This document shows, in pieces, positions 8,501-16,450 of a stretch of 64,000 nucleotides of DNA. Made by a program: the position numbers and the translations under genes. Under the pieces are notes generated by a model. The model was not told the origin of the DNA. It saw only the letters and a program-made list of their open reading frames with translations, and made no database searches. The DNA comes from DASUHT01 sp038230835 (GTDB lineage Bacteria > Actinomycetota > Thermoleophilia > Gaiellales > JAICJC01), in NCBI GenBank assembly GCA_038230835.1, contig JBBRMM010000005.1, positions 62,001 to 126,000 of the forward strand, written 5' to 3'. The number at the start of each line of letters is the position of its first letter. Within the stretch, counting starts at the first letter, position 1.

Positions 8501-9008
8501 GTTCTCGACGCTGCGCGACGGCCAGATCGTGACCGTCGGCGGGATAGTGGCGTCGGTCAGGCAGTTGGTCACCAAGAAGGGCGACACGATGGCCTTCGTC
8601 GAGCTCGACGACGCCACCGACACGATCGAGGTGACGGTGTTCGCGAAGACGTGGGCCAAGGCCCGCGACCTGCTCGCCGCCGATCGGATCGTGCTCATCA
8701 AGGGCCGGGTCGAGCACCGCTCCGAGACCGAGATCAAGCTGATGGCGATAGAGGTCGCGCCGTTCGAGGCGGCGGCCGACTTCGGTGTGGTCAAGCTGCG
8801 CGTGGACGCCAGGCTGACCCCGTCGAAGGTGGTGGAAGAGCTCAAGCAGCTGATCTGCGAGTACCCCGGCGAGGCTCCGGTGGAACTGGTGGTCGAGACC
8901 ACCGTCGGCCGCAAGACGCTGCGCTTCGGATCGGGGTTCCGCGTACGCCCCGACGGGGACTTCATGGCCGAGGCGCGCGCCCTGCTGGGCGAGGCCGTGC
9001 TGGCGTGA
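5586..9008 (+). CDS. dnaE: DNA polymerase III alpha subunit
   Basis: Replicative polymerase catalytic subunit, 1140 aa, typical for DnaE1. An N-terminal PHP domain begins HLHVHSEYSILDG and keeps TDHGSMAGAV. The C-family polymerase core carries PDVDVDF at 398-404 with the catalytic aspartates, plus GPGRGSAAGSLVAYC upstream and YRPGPMQNIP downstream. FNKSHAACYALVAYRTAYLK is in the fingers/tandem HhH region. An OB fold (about 978-1050) begins GQIVTVGGIV. The GTG at 5586 gives the exact family N-terminus and has a -10 hexamer 9 nt upstream. No other subunit lies nearby. Confidence 0.98.
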   Translation: MPSQPPYVHLHVHSEYSILDGACRIDPLVRRAAEFGMPAVGLTDHGSMAGAVDLSKAAARAGVKPIMGCEIYVVDDHKARPQRERRGHLTLLAESSEGYHNLVRLVSAGYLDGYWYKPRVDLEQLAAHAEGIIALSGCLSGRVCKALVDGDDRLAREELDKLVQIFGRDDVYVEVQDGGIDIQTQINPSLVALSRDAGLPLVGTGDVHYLTAADAIPHEALLCIQTGDTLDNPNRFKFSNHGFYLRSPQEMYDLMLGQFGEDALRRTLEIADRCDATLDLETLHLPKFDVPEGTTAVAYLRQLAEAGLRERYADPTPELRERLEFELKTIEEMGFPDYFLIVWDFIRFARQDGVSVGPGRGSAAGSLVAYCLQITDLDPIRYNLLFERFLNPGRKSMPDVDVDFAVAGRERVINYVAEKYGRRNVAQIITFGKMQPKAAIKDAGRVMAIPYGVVDRIAKLVPDGPKVSFEMCMKSGAELRKSYDTDETTKSIVDMAMPLEGVVRNDSIHAAAVVIGDLPLTEYLPLQQKGSDSEVVTQFAMGDVEALGLLKMDFLGLRNLDVIERAVDLVEQTTGRRLDMDGLLLDDPKTYAMMAEGDSTGVFQFESAGMREALRQVRPTRFEDLIALNALYRPGPMQNIPTYARRKNGLEPVSYPDPRVESILEDTFGICIYQEQSMLIARELAGFSPAQADDLRKAIGKKIAKLMATLKDEFIQGCIANGVEPDLAQQLWDDNERSADYSFNKSHAACYALVAYRTAYLKANHPAEYMAALISSVMSTKDRVPFYVTECADMGLEVLPPDVNESQSDFAVGAGRIRFGLSAVKNVGEGAVRLIIEARAERPFDSIWDFCERVDASVLNKRMLESLIACGAFDCTESTRRGMTEVLEQALSGGQKVQADAMMGQASIFDLGDAGGTAIAISRSHPAVSEVEWERDELLRREKETLGLYVSSHPLTPLRAQMARAVDSSLREFSTLRDGQIVTVGGIVASVRQLVTKKGDTMAFVELDDATDTIEVTVFAKTWAKARDLLAADRIVLIKGRVEHRSETEIKLMAIEVAPFEAAADFGVVKLRVDARLTPSKVVEELKQLICEYPGEAPVELVVETTVGRKTLRFGSGFRVRPDGDFMAEARALLGEAVLA

Positions 9009-9067
9009 GCGTCGGAGTCGAGCCCAGTACGCACTCGGCGGAGTGGGAGGCCATCCGCCGCGCGGCG

Positions 9068-9081
9068 TAGAATCACCATCC
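9068..9081 (+). promoter_or_regulatory. -10 element of scpA
   Basis: TAGAAT at 9068-9073 lies 8 nt before the ATG at 9082, in the 73-bp gap after dnaE. No ribosome binding site is visible. Confidence 0.5.
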
Positions 9082-9870
9082 ATGGTGACCGTTTCTGAGC
9101 TCGAGCTCGACCTCGACGTGTTCCAGGGGCCGTTCGACCTGCTGCTGGCGCTGGTCATGCGCGAGGAGATCGAACTGGCCGAGGTGCCGATCGCCGACAT
9201 CGTGGTGGCGTTCGTCGAGCGGGCCTATGACCGCGGCGAGCTCGACCTCGAGTCCGCCTCCGAGTTCCTGGTGCTGGTGGCGGCGCTGCTCGAGCTCAAG
9301 GTGCGCCTGCTGTTCCCCGGCGAGGAGGAGGACGACGAGGAGCAGTTGACCGCGGAGCAGGCCGAGGCAGAGCTGATCGAGCGCCTGATCGAGTATCGCC
9401 GCTACGCCGCGGCGGCTCGCTGGCTCGGCGACCGGGGCGGTGAGCCGCGCATGTTCAGGCTCGGACCGGCGCCGCTGGCGCCGCGCCCGGAACCGGTCGT
9501 CGAGGCCTTCAGCGAGGATCCGTGGGCGCTGCACGCGGCCATCGGCCACCTGCTCATATCGCCTCCCAAGATCGACATCTCCTCGGTGCGCCGGCGGCTG
9601 GTGCCCGTCAGCGAGTTCCTCAGCCGGTTTCGCGCGCTGCTGCGCGACCGGCGAGGCTTCGCGTTCGACGAGGCGGTGGCCGGGCTCGACCGGATCGCAC
9701 AGGCGACCGCCTTCCTGGCCGTGCTCGAGCTGTACAAGTCCGGTGAGGCCGATCCGGTGCAAGAGGAGGTGTTCGGCCCGATCCGCGTCACCCGGCGGGC
9801 CGGCCGCTCGACTGCCGCGACCGTCGTGCAGGCCGACCCGCAGCCGGCCCCGGAGCGTGCGATCGCGTGA
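9082..9870 (+). CDS. scpA: Segregation and condensation protein A (kleisin)
   Basis: Kleisin subunit that bridges Smc heads with ScpB for chromosome organisation; smc itself is at the other end of this window. 262 aa. The N-terminal FQGPFDLLLALV and the stretch LASEFLV-like (SASEFLVLVAALLELKVR) form the Smc-neck binding region; an acidic linker (EEEDDEEQLTAEQAEAEL) follows; the C-terminal winged helix holds AFLAVLELYKSGEADPVQEE. The in-frame ATG at 9043 would add 13 residues outside the family, so 9082 is preferred. It overlaps scpB by GTGA. Confidence 0.95.
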   Translation: MVTVSELELDLDVFQGPFDLLLALVMREEIELAEVPIADIVVAFVERAYDRGELDLESASEFLVLVAALLELKVRLLFPGEEEDDEEQLTAEQAEAELIERLIEYRRYAAAARWLGDRGGEPRMFRLGPAPLAPRPEPVVEAFSEDPWALHAAIGHLLISPPKIDISSVRRRLVPVSEFLSRFRALLRDRRGFAFDEAVAGLDRIAQATAFLAVLELYKSGEADPVQEEVFGPIRVTRRAGRSTAATVVQADPQPAPERAIA

Positions 9871-10451
9871 GCGAGCTCACGCACACCGTCGAGGCGCTGC
9901 TGTTCGTCGCCTCCGAGCCGCTGTCGGTGCGCGAGCTGGTAACCCTCAGCGAGTCGTCCCCCGAGCGAGTCGAGCGCGCGCTGGACGCGCTCACCGATCG
10001 CTATGGCGAGGGCCGTTCCGGCGTCGTGCTGGAGAAGGTGGCCGGGGGGTACGGGTTCCGCGCGTCCAAGGCCACGGCAGCGGCCTGTGCCAGGCTGGTC
10101 AACCGCCCGAACGCCCGCGGGCTCTCGCAGGCCGCGCTGGAGACGCTGGCCATCGTCGGCTACCTCGGCCCTGTGTCGCGGCCCGAGATCGCGCGCATCC
10201 GCGGGGTCGCCGCCGACTCGGGCGTTGCCGGACTGCTCGAGCGTGGGCTGATCGAGGAGGCCGGCCGCGCCGACACGATCGGCCAGCCGGTGCTGTATCG
10301 CACGACGACCGTGTTCGCCCGCATGTTCGGGCTCGAAGAGGGCGTGGCCAGCCTCCCCGACCTGAGCGCGTTCGACCTCAGCGAAGCCGATCACGAGGCG
10401 CTACGCGCCCGCCTGCACCTGGTGGCGGATCAGCGTGCCGGAGCGGCTTAA
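9867..10451 (+). CDS. scpB: Segregation and condensation protein B
   Basis: Dimeric winged-helix partner of ScpA in the Smc-ScpAB complex. 194 aa, typical. Two winged-helix domains: HTVEALLFVASEPLSVREL at the N-terminus and LSQAALETLAIVGYLGPVSR with IARIRGV in the second. The last ~35 residues are a variable tail. GTG start overlaps the scpA stop; its own end overlaps the pseudouridine synthase gene by 17 nt, so scpA, scpB and rluB form one unit. Confidence 0.95.
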   Translation: MSELTHTVEALLFVASEPLSVRELVTLSESSPERVERALDALTDRYGEGRSGVVLEKVAGGYGFRASKATAAACARLVNRPNARGLSQAALETLAIVGYLGPVSRPEIARIRGVAADSGVAGLLERGLIEEAGRADTIGQPVLYRTTTVFARMFGLEEGVASLPDLSAFDLSEADHEALRARLHLVADQRAGAA

Positions 10452-11124
10452 CCGGTTTCTGGCTTCGACCGGTCTGGCATCCCGGCGAGGCGCCGACGAT
10501 GTGATCCGCGCCGGGCGGGTGACGGTGAACGGGATGCGTGCCGAGGTCGGTACGCGGGTCGGCGAAGGCGATCGGGTATGCGTGGACGGGCGGCCTGTGA
10601 GTCGCCAGCAGTCGCTCACGCTGCTCCTCAACAAGCCGGCCGGCGTCGTCACGACCGCCAGCGACCCGCAGGGACGGCGCACCGTGCTCGACCTCGTCGG
10701 CAGTGACCTGCGGCTGTTCCCGGTCGGTCGCCTGGATCGAGAATCCACCGGAGCGCTGGTGATCACCAACGACGGCGACCTGGCGCACCGCCTGATGCAT
10801 CCCCGGCACGGGGTAGCCAAGACCTACCTGGCCGACGTGGCCGGTGACCCGGCGCCGGAGGCGCTTGCCCGGCTGCGCGCCGGGATCGAGCTGGACGACG
10901 GGCCGACGGCCCCGGCGGTGGTCGAGCGGGTGGCGGCGGGGAGGATCGAGATCACCATTCACGAGGGCCGAAACCGGCAGGTGCGGCGGATGTGCGAGGC
11001 TGTCGGCCATCCCGTCCGGACGCTGCATCGCACGCGTTACGGCTCGCTGAGCGCCGACGATCTGGCGCCGGGTGCGTGGCGGGTGCTCGGCGATCAGGAG
11101 TTGGAGGCGTTGCACTCTGCGTGA
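10435..11124 (+). CDS. rluB: Pseudouridine synthase, RluB/RsuA family
   Basis: Isomerises uridine in 23S or 16S rRNA. 229 aa. The S4 RNA-binding domain comes first (RLNRFLASTGLASRRGADDVI, VTVNG). The catalytic core has GRLDRESTGALVITNDG with the nucleophilic Asp in LDxxST-type context, then AKTYLADV, and the late motif HEGRNRQVRRMCEAVGHPV. GTG start 17 nt inside scpB. The scpAB-rluB order is common in Gram-positive bacteria. RluB is the likeliest member, but RsuA specificity cannot be excluded from sequence. Confidence 0.9.
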   Translation: MPERLNRFLASTGLASRRGADDVIRAGRVTVNGMRAEVGTRVGEGDRVCVDGRPVSRQQSLTLLLNKPAGVVTTASDPQGRRTVLDLVGSDLRLFPVGRLDRESTGALVITNDGDLAHRLMHPRHGVAKTYLADVAGDPAPEALARLRAGIELDDGPTAPAVVERVAAGRIEITIHEGRNRQVRRMCEAVGHPVRTLHRTRYGSLSADDLAPGAWRVLGDQELEALHSA

Positions 11125-11125
11125 C

Positions 11126-12313
11126 GTGGTCGTGATCGGCGCCGGTCTGTCCGGTCTCACCGCCGCCCACCGGCTGGTCGCCGCAGGCGCGGAGGTGTGT
11201 GTGCTGGAAGCCTCCGATCGGGTCGGAGGCCGGGTCTGGACGCGGGACCACGACGGCACACCGTGGGAAGCCGGGGGTGAGGCGATCGATGCCACCAACG
11301 AACGTCTGCGCTCGCTCGCCACCGAGGTCGGCTGCCCCGTCGTCCGCTCCGCCGTTGGTTGGGGCGACCACGGCCCGACGCCCTCGCTGGGCTGGGTTGC
11401 CGGGCGCACCGGCTTCGATCCGCCGGCCGGGTACGCCGCACTGCTCGACGAGGTTGCCCGGCTGGGCGACTCGCCCGACCCGAGCGCCGACCGGCAGAGC
11501 GTCGCCGGCTGGCTGGACGCAGCGGGCGCGACGGCGTTCGACCGCGCGGTGGCCGAGACGATGATCGCCGTGGTCGCCTCCACGGTGGAACTGCGCCGCA
11601 TGTCCCTGCACGCGCTGGCCGTCAAGTACGCGGCCAGGGGTGGCCCGCGGTCGGACTCCGAATACCGCTTCCGCGACGGCGCCGGCGCGCTCGCACACGC
11701 GATCTGCGCCGTACTCGGCGACCGCGTGCGCCTGCGCTGCCGTGCGGTCGAGATCGCGCAGTCGATCGGTGGTGTCACGGTCACGACCGCACGCGGAGGC
11801 CGTATTGCCGCCCGGCGCGCGATCGTCGCCGTCCCGCTGCATGCCCGAGCCCGGATCGCGGGCGCTCCGGCCATCCCGGGCGGTGCGGTGTACGGCAACG
11901 CCGTCAAGTCGCTGATCGAACTGGCCGCCGATCTGCCGCAGGCAGCGCCCACCTCGGCGGTCACCGATTCGGTGCTCGGCTACGCCTACCGGCGCGATTC
12001 GCGCACGCTCGGCAGCTTCGTGGGTGCGGGGCCCGCCCGCCGTCTGGCGGCGCTCTCGGACGCGGCCGCCGTGCGCGAGGTGGGCGAAGTCGTGCGGCGG
12101 CTGTTCGGGCCGGCCGTGCTGCGGATCACCCGAGTCGTCTATCCCCGCAGCTACCTGATCTTCGCCCCCGGACAGCTGACCGGCTGGGGCGAGCGGCTCG
12201 CCGAGCCCGACGGGCGCGTGCACCTCGCGGGAGCCGAGGCATCGGTGCTGCCGAGCTTCATGGAAGGGGCGGTGCTCGCCGGGGAGCGCGCGGCTCGGGA
12301 GGCCGCGGAGTGA
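11126..12313 (+). CDS. FAD-dependent amine oxidase-like flavoprotein
   Basis: 395 aa. The N-terminal FAD-binding Rossmann motif is VVVIGAGLSGLTAAHRL, with EASDRVGGRVWT for the second dinucleotide contact; AGGEAIDATNERL follows; the C-terminal flavin-closing motif is LAGAEASVLPSFMEGAVLAG. This is the architecture of monoamine oxidase and protoporphyrinogen oxidase relatives. The Gly-Ala-Glu in the last motif and the length favour the amine oxidase group over HemG/HemY, but the substrate cannot be named. GTG at 11126 is chosen because it starts immediately at the Rossmann strand; the frame opens earlier at 11072. It overlaps the next gene by GTGA. Confidence 0.8.
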   Translation: MVVIGAGLSGLTAAHRLVAAGAEVCVLEASDRVGGRVWTRDHDGTPWEAGGEAIDATNERLRSLATEVGCPVVRSAVGWGDHGPTPSLGWVAGRTGFDPPAGYAALLDEVARLGDSPDPSADRQSVAGWLDAAGATAFDRAVAETMIAVVASTVELRRMSLHALAVKYAARGGPRSDSEYRFRDGAGALAHAICAVLGDRVRLRCRAVEIAQSIGGVTVTTARGGRIAARRAIVAVPLHARARIAGAPAIPGGAVYGNAVKSLIELAADLPQAAPTSAVTDSVLGYAYRRDSRTLGSFVGAGPARRLAALSDAAAVREVGEVVRRLFGPAVLRITRVVYPRSYLIFAPGQLTGWGERLAEPDGRVHLAGAEASVLPSFMEGAVLAGERAAREAAE

Positions 12314-13029
12314 GCGGACCCCGCGCCGACTCCCCGGCCCTCACCCCGGTCATCCTGGCGGCGGGCGCCGGGACACGGATGGGCGGCGTCCCCAAGGCGC
12401 TCTGCCGGGTGGGCGGCCGGACGCTGATCGACCGCTGCATGGAAGCCCTGGCGGAGGCCGGGCTCGGCCGTCCGGTGGTCGTCACCGGGCACCACGCCGA
12501 CCAGGTCGAGGCGCACGTGAGTCGTGCTGCCGACACGATTCGGAACCAACTGCACGCCGAGCGCAACAACTCGCACAGCCTGGCCGTGGCTGTCGAGCGG
12601 GCACCACTCGGACGGCTGCTGGTGCTGAACTGTGACCTGGTGTTCGACGCCGGCCTGGTCTCGCTCGCGGTGGCCTCGGCCGGGGAGCTCGTGCTGATGG
12701 TGGAGCGGGGAGTGCCCGACGCCGAGGCGCTCAAGGTGCAGGAGTGGGACGGCCGGGTGGTGGCGCTGGGCAAGCAGCTCGACCGTGCCCGCTCGAACGG
12801 TGAGTTCATCGGCATCTCGGTGCTCGACGAGCGCTCGCGCTCCGCCTATCTGCTGGAGGCGCGCCGTGCTGCCGCGGCGGGTGAGGGCGACCTCTACTAC
12901 GAGGATCTGTACTCGCGGATCTGTGCGCGGGTGCACGCCGTTGCGATCGAGGTGGCGCCGGGGTCGTGGGCCGAGGTCGATCTGCCGGGGGATCTGGACG
13001 CGGCGGAAGCCGTCGCGGCGAGAACATGA
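12310..13029 (+). CDS. Sugar- or polyol-phosphate nucleotidyltransferase
   Basis: 239 aa, GTG start in the previous stop codon. NTP transferase fold: LAAGAGTRMGGVPKALCRVG is the nucleotide-binding signature, and LNCDLVFD supplies a metal-binding Asp. The overall pattern (NNSHSLAVAVE, GDLYYEDLYSRI, WAEVDLPGDLDAAE) resembles cytidylyltransferases for phosphocholine or inositol 1-phosphate. A CDP-activated polyol would fit the CDP-alcohol phosphatidyltransferase gene at 20423, but that link is inference. Substrate unresolved. Confidence 0.75.
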   Translation: MSGPRADSPALTPVILAAGAGTRMGGVPKALCRVGGRTLIDRCMEALAEAGLGRPVVVTGHHADQVEAHVSRAADTIRNQLHAERNNSHSLAVAVERAPLGRLLVLNCDLVFDAGLVSLAVASAGELVLMVERGVPDAEALKVQEWDGRVVALGKQLDRARSNGEFIGISVLDERSRSAYLLEARRAAAAGEGDLYYEDLYSRICARVHAVAIEVAPGSWAEVDLPGDLDAAEAVAART

Positions 13030-13034
13030 CAAGC

Positions 13035-13046
13035 TACAGTTGTCTC
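13035..13046 (+). promoter_or_regulatory. -10 element of the secreted phosphoesterase gene
   Basis: TACAGT at 13035-13040, 6 nt before the ATG at 13047. It decides the start, since the frame is open upstream from 12966. Confidence 0.55.
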
Positions 13047-14387
13047 ATGCGTCCTGCACTCGCCGCGTTGGCAACCGTGCTTGCGGTCAGCCTGGCTGCC
13101 GGGGTCACGGGGGTCGCCGCGGCGACGCCGATCTGCGGCGCGCCGGTGACGGCGCCCGACGGCGCGTCGATGAGCGTGTGCCTCACCCGCCATCCGGCCA
13201 CCCTGGACAACGTGAGCGGTACGGCCGGTACCTACACCGCCCAGGTGACGGTGACCGGACTGGGCGGCACGGACACCGTCGGTTGCCCGGGGCAGCGAGC
13301 GATGCCCACGCTCTGCGTCACGTTCGCGGTGGACGGCGCGTACGCCCTCACCGACCTCTTTCCGTCGGCCGGTCCCGACCCGTCCACCGACGTGTACTCC
13401 TTCGCACTTCATCCAGCCTTCGAGGCCGCCGGCTCCCACCAGGTCTCGGCCACCGCGTACCTGGACGGCGCGCCGGGGAGTGCGTCGGTGCCGCTCACCG
13501 TCACCGGCGACCCGACGCCGGTGCTACCTGCGAGCCCGAACACGGGCCAGGTGCCCTCGAGCGCACAGACCGTGGTCACCGTCGCGGCGGTGGGCGACGG
13601 CGCCGTGGGAACATCAGCCGAGGCCAAGGTTGAGGCGTTGATGGCCGGTTGGTCACCCGACCTGGTGCTGTACCTCGGTGACGTCTACCAGCAGGGGTCG
13701 TTCGAGGAGTTCCTGAACTTCTACGCGCCGGCCAAGCTGTTCGGTGGGCTCGCCACGATAACCGCCGCCACCCCGGGCAACCACGAGTACCTCGACCCGG
13801 GGGCGGAGGGCTACTTCTGGTACTGGGACTACCTGTCCGGAGCACCCGATCCCGGCCAGCCCGGCCGCGGCGCGGCCTACTACAGCTTCGACCTGCCGTC
13901 GGTCGGCTGGCACATCATCAGCCTCGACTCGGAGATCGACCACACCGCCGGCTCGGCGCAGGTCGCGTGGCTCGAGTCCGACCTGGCCGCTCATCCCGCT
14001 CCGTGCACCCTGGCGTTCTGGCACCGCCCGCGGTTCAGCTCCGGCAAGATCGGTGGCGACGCGTCGTTCGGCAACTTCTGGACGCCGCTGGCGGCCGCCG
14101 GGGCCGACCTGGTGCTGAACGGCCACGCCCACGACTACGAGCGCACCCGTCCGCTGCAAACCGACGGGACGGTGGCGGCGACCGGTGGCATGGTCGAGGT
14201 CATCTCCGGCGCCGGCGGCGACGACCACGGTGCATGGGCGGCCGGCCGCCGCCCTTCATGGGAGGCCGCCCGGGACAACGTCCACTTCGGCGCTGCGCGG
14301 CTCACGCTCGAGCAAGGTCAGGCTCTCGAGCAGTTCGTGGGCGTCAACGGCACGGTCCATGACGCCGCGACCATCCCGTGTCATTGA
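13047..14387 (+). CDS. Secreted metallophosphoesterase, purple acid phosphatase-like
   Basis: 446 aa. Signal peptide at residues 1-26 (hydrophobic, cleaved near GVAAATP). Residues ~30-170 look like an Ig-like beta domain. The calcineurin-type catalytic domain follows with all metal motifs: AAVGDGAVG, LYLGDVYQQG, TPGNHEY, AFWHRPRFSSG and LNGHAHDYER. The last motif is characteristic of purple acid phosphatase relatives. Acts outside the cell, probably on phosphomonoesters. It converges with the cupin-TPR gene 18 bp away. Confidence 0.88.
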   Translation: MRPALAALATVLAVSLAAGVTGVAAATPICGAPVTAPDGASMSVCLTRHPATLDNVSGTAGTYTAQVTVTGLGGTDTVGCPGQRAMPTLCVTFAVDGAYALTDLFPSAGPDPSTDVYSFALHPAFEAAGSHQVSATAYLDGAPGSASVPLTVTGDPTPVLPASPNTGQVPSSAQTVVTVAAVGDGAVGTSAEAKVEALMAGWSPDLVLYLGDVYQQGSFEEFLNFYAPAKLFGGLATITAATPGNHEYLDPGAEGYFWYWDYLSGAPDPGQPGRGAAYYSFDLPSVGWHIISLDSEIDHTAGSAQVAWLESDLAAHPAPCTLAFWHRPRFSSGKIGGDASFGNFWTPLAAAGADLVLNGHAHDYERTRPLQTDGTVAATGGMVEVISGAGGDDHGAWAAGRRPSWEAARDNVHFGAARLTLEQGQALEQFVGVNGTVHDAATIPCH

Positions 14388-14405
14388 GGGCTGTCGCGGC
14401 TGGGG

Positions 14406-15056
14406 TCACGCGGGGAAATCCGGGCGGTTGCGGATGGAGTCGAAGTCGGCGTCCTCGCGTGCCCAGTCTGCGCACGTCCGGTCGAGGCGGATGGCTGTCG
14501 CCAGGTGCTCGATCGCGTCATCCGCCCGTCCCGCGAGCGCCTCGTAGCAGGCCAGGTTGTAGATCAGCGTCGGTTTTTCGGGATGCAGCTCGAGCGCCTC
14601 GCGGATCAGCGCGAAGGCCTGCGGGTAGTCGCCCTGGCGAGCCGCCGGCTCGGCCTGGAACGAGTACTCCCATGCTGACGGGGTGAAGGCCGCCCCGACT
14701 CCCGCGCCGATCACGATCACGGTCGTGTCGGCCGCGGTCGCGACTGCGTGTCGGCGCAGCGCCGGGTCGCGCACGAAGACGAACGTCCCCGTGGCGGCGT
14801 CCACGGTGTCCGCCCCCAGCGTGAACCGGGCCGCGCCAGAGGTGACGAAGTACACCTCCTGGTGACCCCCGGCCTGGGCTCCGGTCTCGTCGTGCTCCTC
14901 GATCACCTCGTCCCCGGCGGCGGCCGCGGTGAAGGCATTGATGCCGAACGCGTCGATCCCGAGGTGAGCGCGAACCGGCTTCCACTCGTTGCCGCCGGCG
15001 GCCGGCAGCGCAGGGATCTCGGCCAGGGCGGCGACCTCGAACGGGGGGCGGCTCAT
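14406..15056 (-). CDS. Cupin domain protein with TPR-like C-terminus
   Basis: 216 aa. The first ~130 residues are a cupin barrel: EEHDETGAQAGGHQEVYFVTSG gives the two-His/Glu metal-site pattern and TGTFVFVRDPALRRHAV the second cupin box. The C-terminal ~75 residues form two TPR-like helical pairs (ALIREALELHPEKPTLIYNL, AIEHLATAIRLD). Function unknown; such proteins may sense a small ligand. The long upstream open frame overlaps the polymerase gene and is not coding. The ATG at 15056 has CATAAT 7 nt upstream. Confidence 0.75.
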   Translation of the reverse strand: MSRPPFEVAALAEIPALPAAGGNEWKPVRAHLGIDAFGINAFTAAAAGDEVIEEHDETGAQAGGHQEVYFVTSGAARFTLGADTVDAATGTFVFVRDPALRRHAVATAADTTVIVIGAGVGAAFTPSAWEYSFQAEPAARQGDYPQAFALIREALELHPEKPTLIYNLACYEALAGRADDAIEHLATAIRLDRTCADWAREDADFDSIRNRPDFPA

Positions 15057-15069
15057 CGGCGTGATTATG
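15057..15069 (-). promoter_or_regulatory. -10 element of the cupin-TPR gene
   Basis: CATAAT on the minus strand (15069-15064) lies 7 nt before the ATG and overlaps the TAA stop of the upstream membrane-protein gene. Confidence 0.4.
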
Positions 15070-16450
15070 CCCGCGCGTGCGCGGGCACGGTGACCAGCCG
15101 GATTGTGATCAGCACCGCCACGAGTGCCTGGGTGAAGAAGAAGATCGACACCTCGTCGCCCGCCAGCATGAAACGGGCAGCTCCGTTCGCGACAACCGCG
15201 TACACCAGCACCCATGCCGCCGACCCGAACCGTTGCATCCTGCCGTACACCCAGCCCACCCCGAGCCCGAGCAACAGCGAGCCCAGCACCACCCCCGGCA
15301 GCAGCCCGGCAGCCCACATGGTGCCGAAGCCCGAGAGGAACACGCCCCCGTGCGCGAAGCCCAGATAGCGGCTCGCAAGCACATTGGACTGCCACTGGTG
15401 CTTGCCGGACCAGAGCGCGTGGGGGACCCAACCCTCGGGTACCAGAAGCAGCTTCTCGCCGAAGTTCGGTTGGATGTCCGACGGCACGGCCTGCTGCACC
15501 AGCACGAGGCCGTCCAGCGACACCAGCGCACTGCGAAAGACGCTGGTGCTCGGCTGCGGCGGCGTGTGCCGCGTCACGCGGATGCCGGCGACGGTGTTCG
15601 GTCCGGTGGCGGCGGTGCGGGTGTACTGGCGATACTGCACGATTCCCACGGCGACTACGATCGAGAGCGTCGCGGCAATCGCAAACGCCCTCACCGGCAG
15701 CCGCCGCACCCGGTAGTGGTAGACCAGCAGCACCGGGATCAGCGTCGCGAACACCGCGCTGCGCTGGCCGGTCGTGAGCAGCAGCACGGCCACGCAGGCG
15801 ACGACCAGCCGTCGCCGCGACAGCCGCGGCGTGGTGGCGATCCAGACGAGGAGCGCGAACCGCAGCCCGGTCGCTGCGAGCTTGAACAGCCCCAGCCCGG
15901 TGGTGTCCAAGCGGGCGTAGGCGATGTTGCGAAAGTAGGCCGCACCGCCCAGCTGATGCACGAGGATCGCAAACCCGGCCAGGCCGATCGCCACCAGCCC
16001 GCCCACCACCAGCCGTGCCCGCCGGGGGTCGACGTCGCGTGCCCGGCCCAGCGGCCGGTGGCCGGCCAGTCGCACCCCCGCCAGATACCCGAGATACGTG
16101 GTGGCGGCGCCCAGCGTCGCCGTCCACAGCGCGGTCTCGGCGATCCGGTCGCGCACCTCGACCGCGACCCAGCCCGGATAGCTGAGTGTCGAGTCGGCTC
16201 CCAGCAGCGAGAGTCCGCGCAGGCCGAACCCCAGCGCGACCGGGATCAGCAGAAAGCTGGCACCGTTCATCCAGTCGCCGCTCCGCACCCGCTCCCAGCC
16301 GACCAGCAGCGCGCACACCGCCATACAGCAGCCCGACGCCAGCGCCAGACTGGGCACACCCCCGCGTACGAGCACCCACGCGGCGACCGCTGCACCCGCC
16401 AGCGCCGGGGCAACCGGGGCCCAGGCCGGCGCGTGCAGCCGGCCGATCAC
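15065..16450 (-). CDS. Polytopic membrane protein, O-antigen polymerase-like
   Basis: 461 aa with roughly 11-12 hydrophobic segments and one large extracytoplasmic loop (about residues 280-350, ending near FGEKLLLVPEGWVPHALW). LLLTTGQRSAVFATLIPVL before that loop and the length fit Wzy or oligosaccharide repeat polymerases. No catalytic motif is diagnostic. GTG at 16450 overlaps the stop of the Wzz-type gene as GTGA. The position between a chain-length regulator and glycosyltransferases supports polysaccharide polymerisation, by inference. Confidence 0.65.
   Translation of the reverse strand: MIGRLHAPAWAPVAPALAGAAVAAWVLVRGGVPSLALASGCCMAVCALLVGWERVRSGDWMNGASFLLIPVALGFGLRGLSLLGADSTLSYPGWVAVEVRDRIAETALWTATLGAATTYLGYLAGVRLAGHRPLGRARDVDPRRARLVVGGLVAIGLAGFAILVHQLGGAAYFRNIAYARLDTTGLGLFKLAATGLRFALLVWIATTPRLSRRRLVVACVAVLLLTTGQRSAVFATLIPVLLVYHYRVRRLPVRAFAIAATLSIVVAVGIVQYRQYTRTAATGPNTVAGIRVTRHTPPQPSTSVFRSALVSLDGLVLVQQAVPSDIQPNFGEKLLLVPEGWVPHALWSGKHQWQSNVLASRYLGFAHGGVFLSGFGTMWAAGLLPGVVLGSLLLGLGVGWVYGRMQRFGSAAWVLVYAVVANGAARFMLAGDEVSIFFFTQALVAVLITIRLVTVPAHARA

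Noticed and set aside
7380..9200. 606-codon ORF opposite dnaE and scpA
   Set aside because: Antisense shadow of two conserved genes, no recognisable domain.
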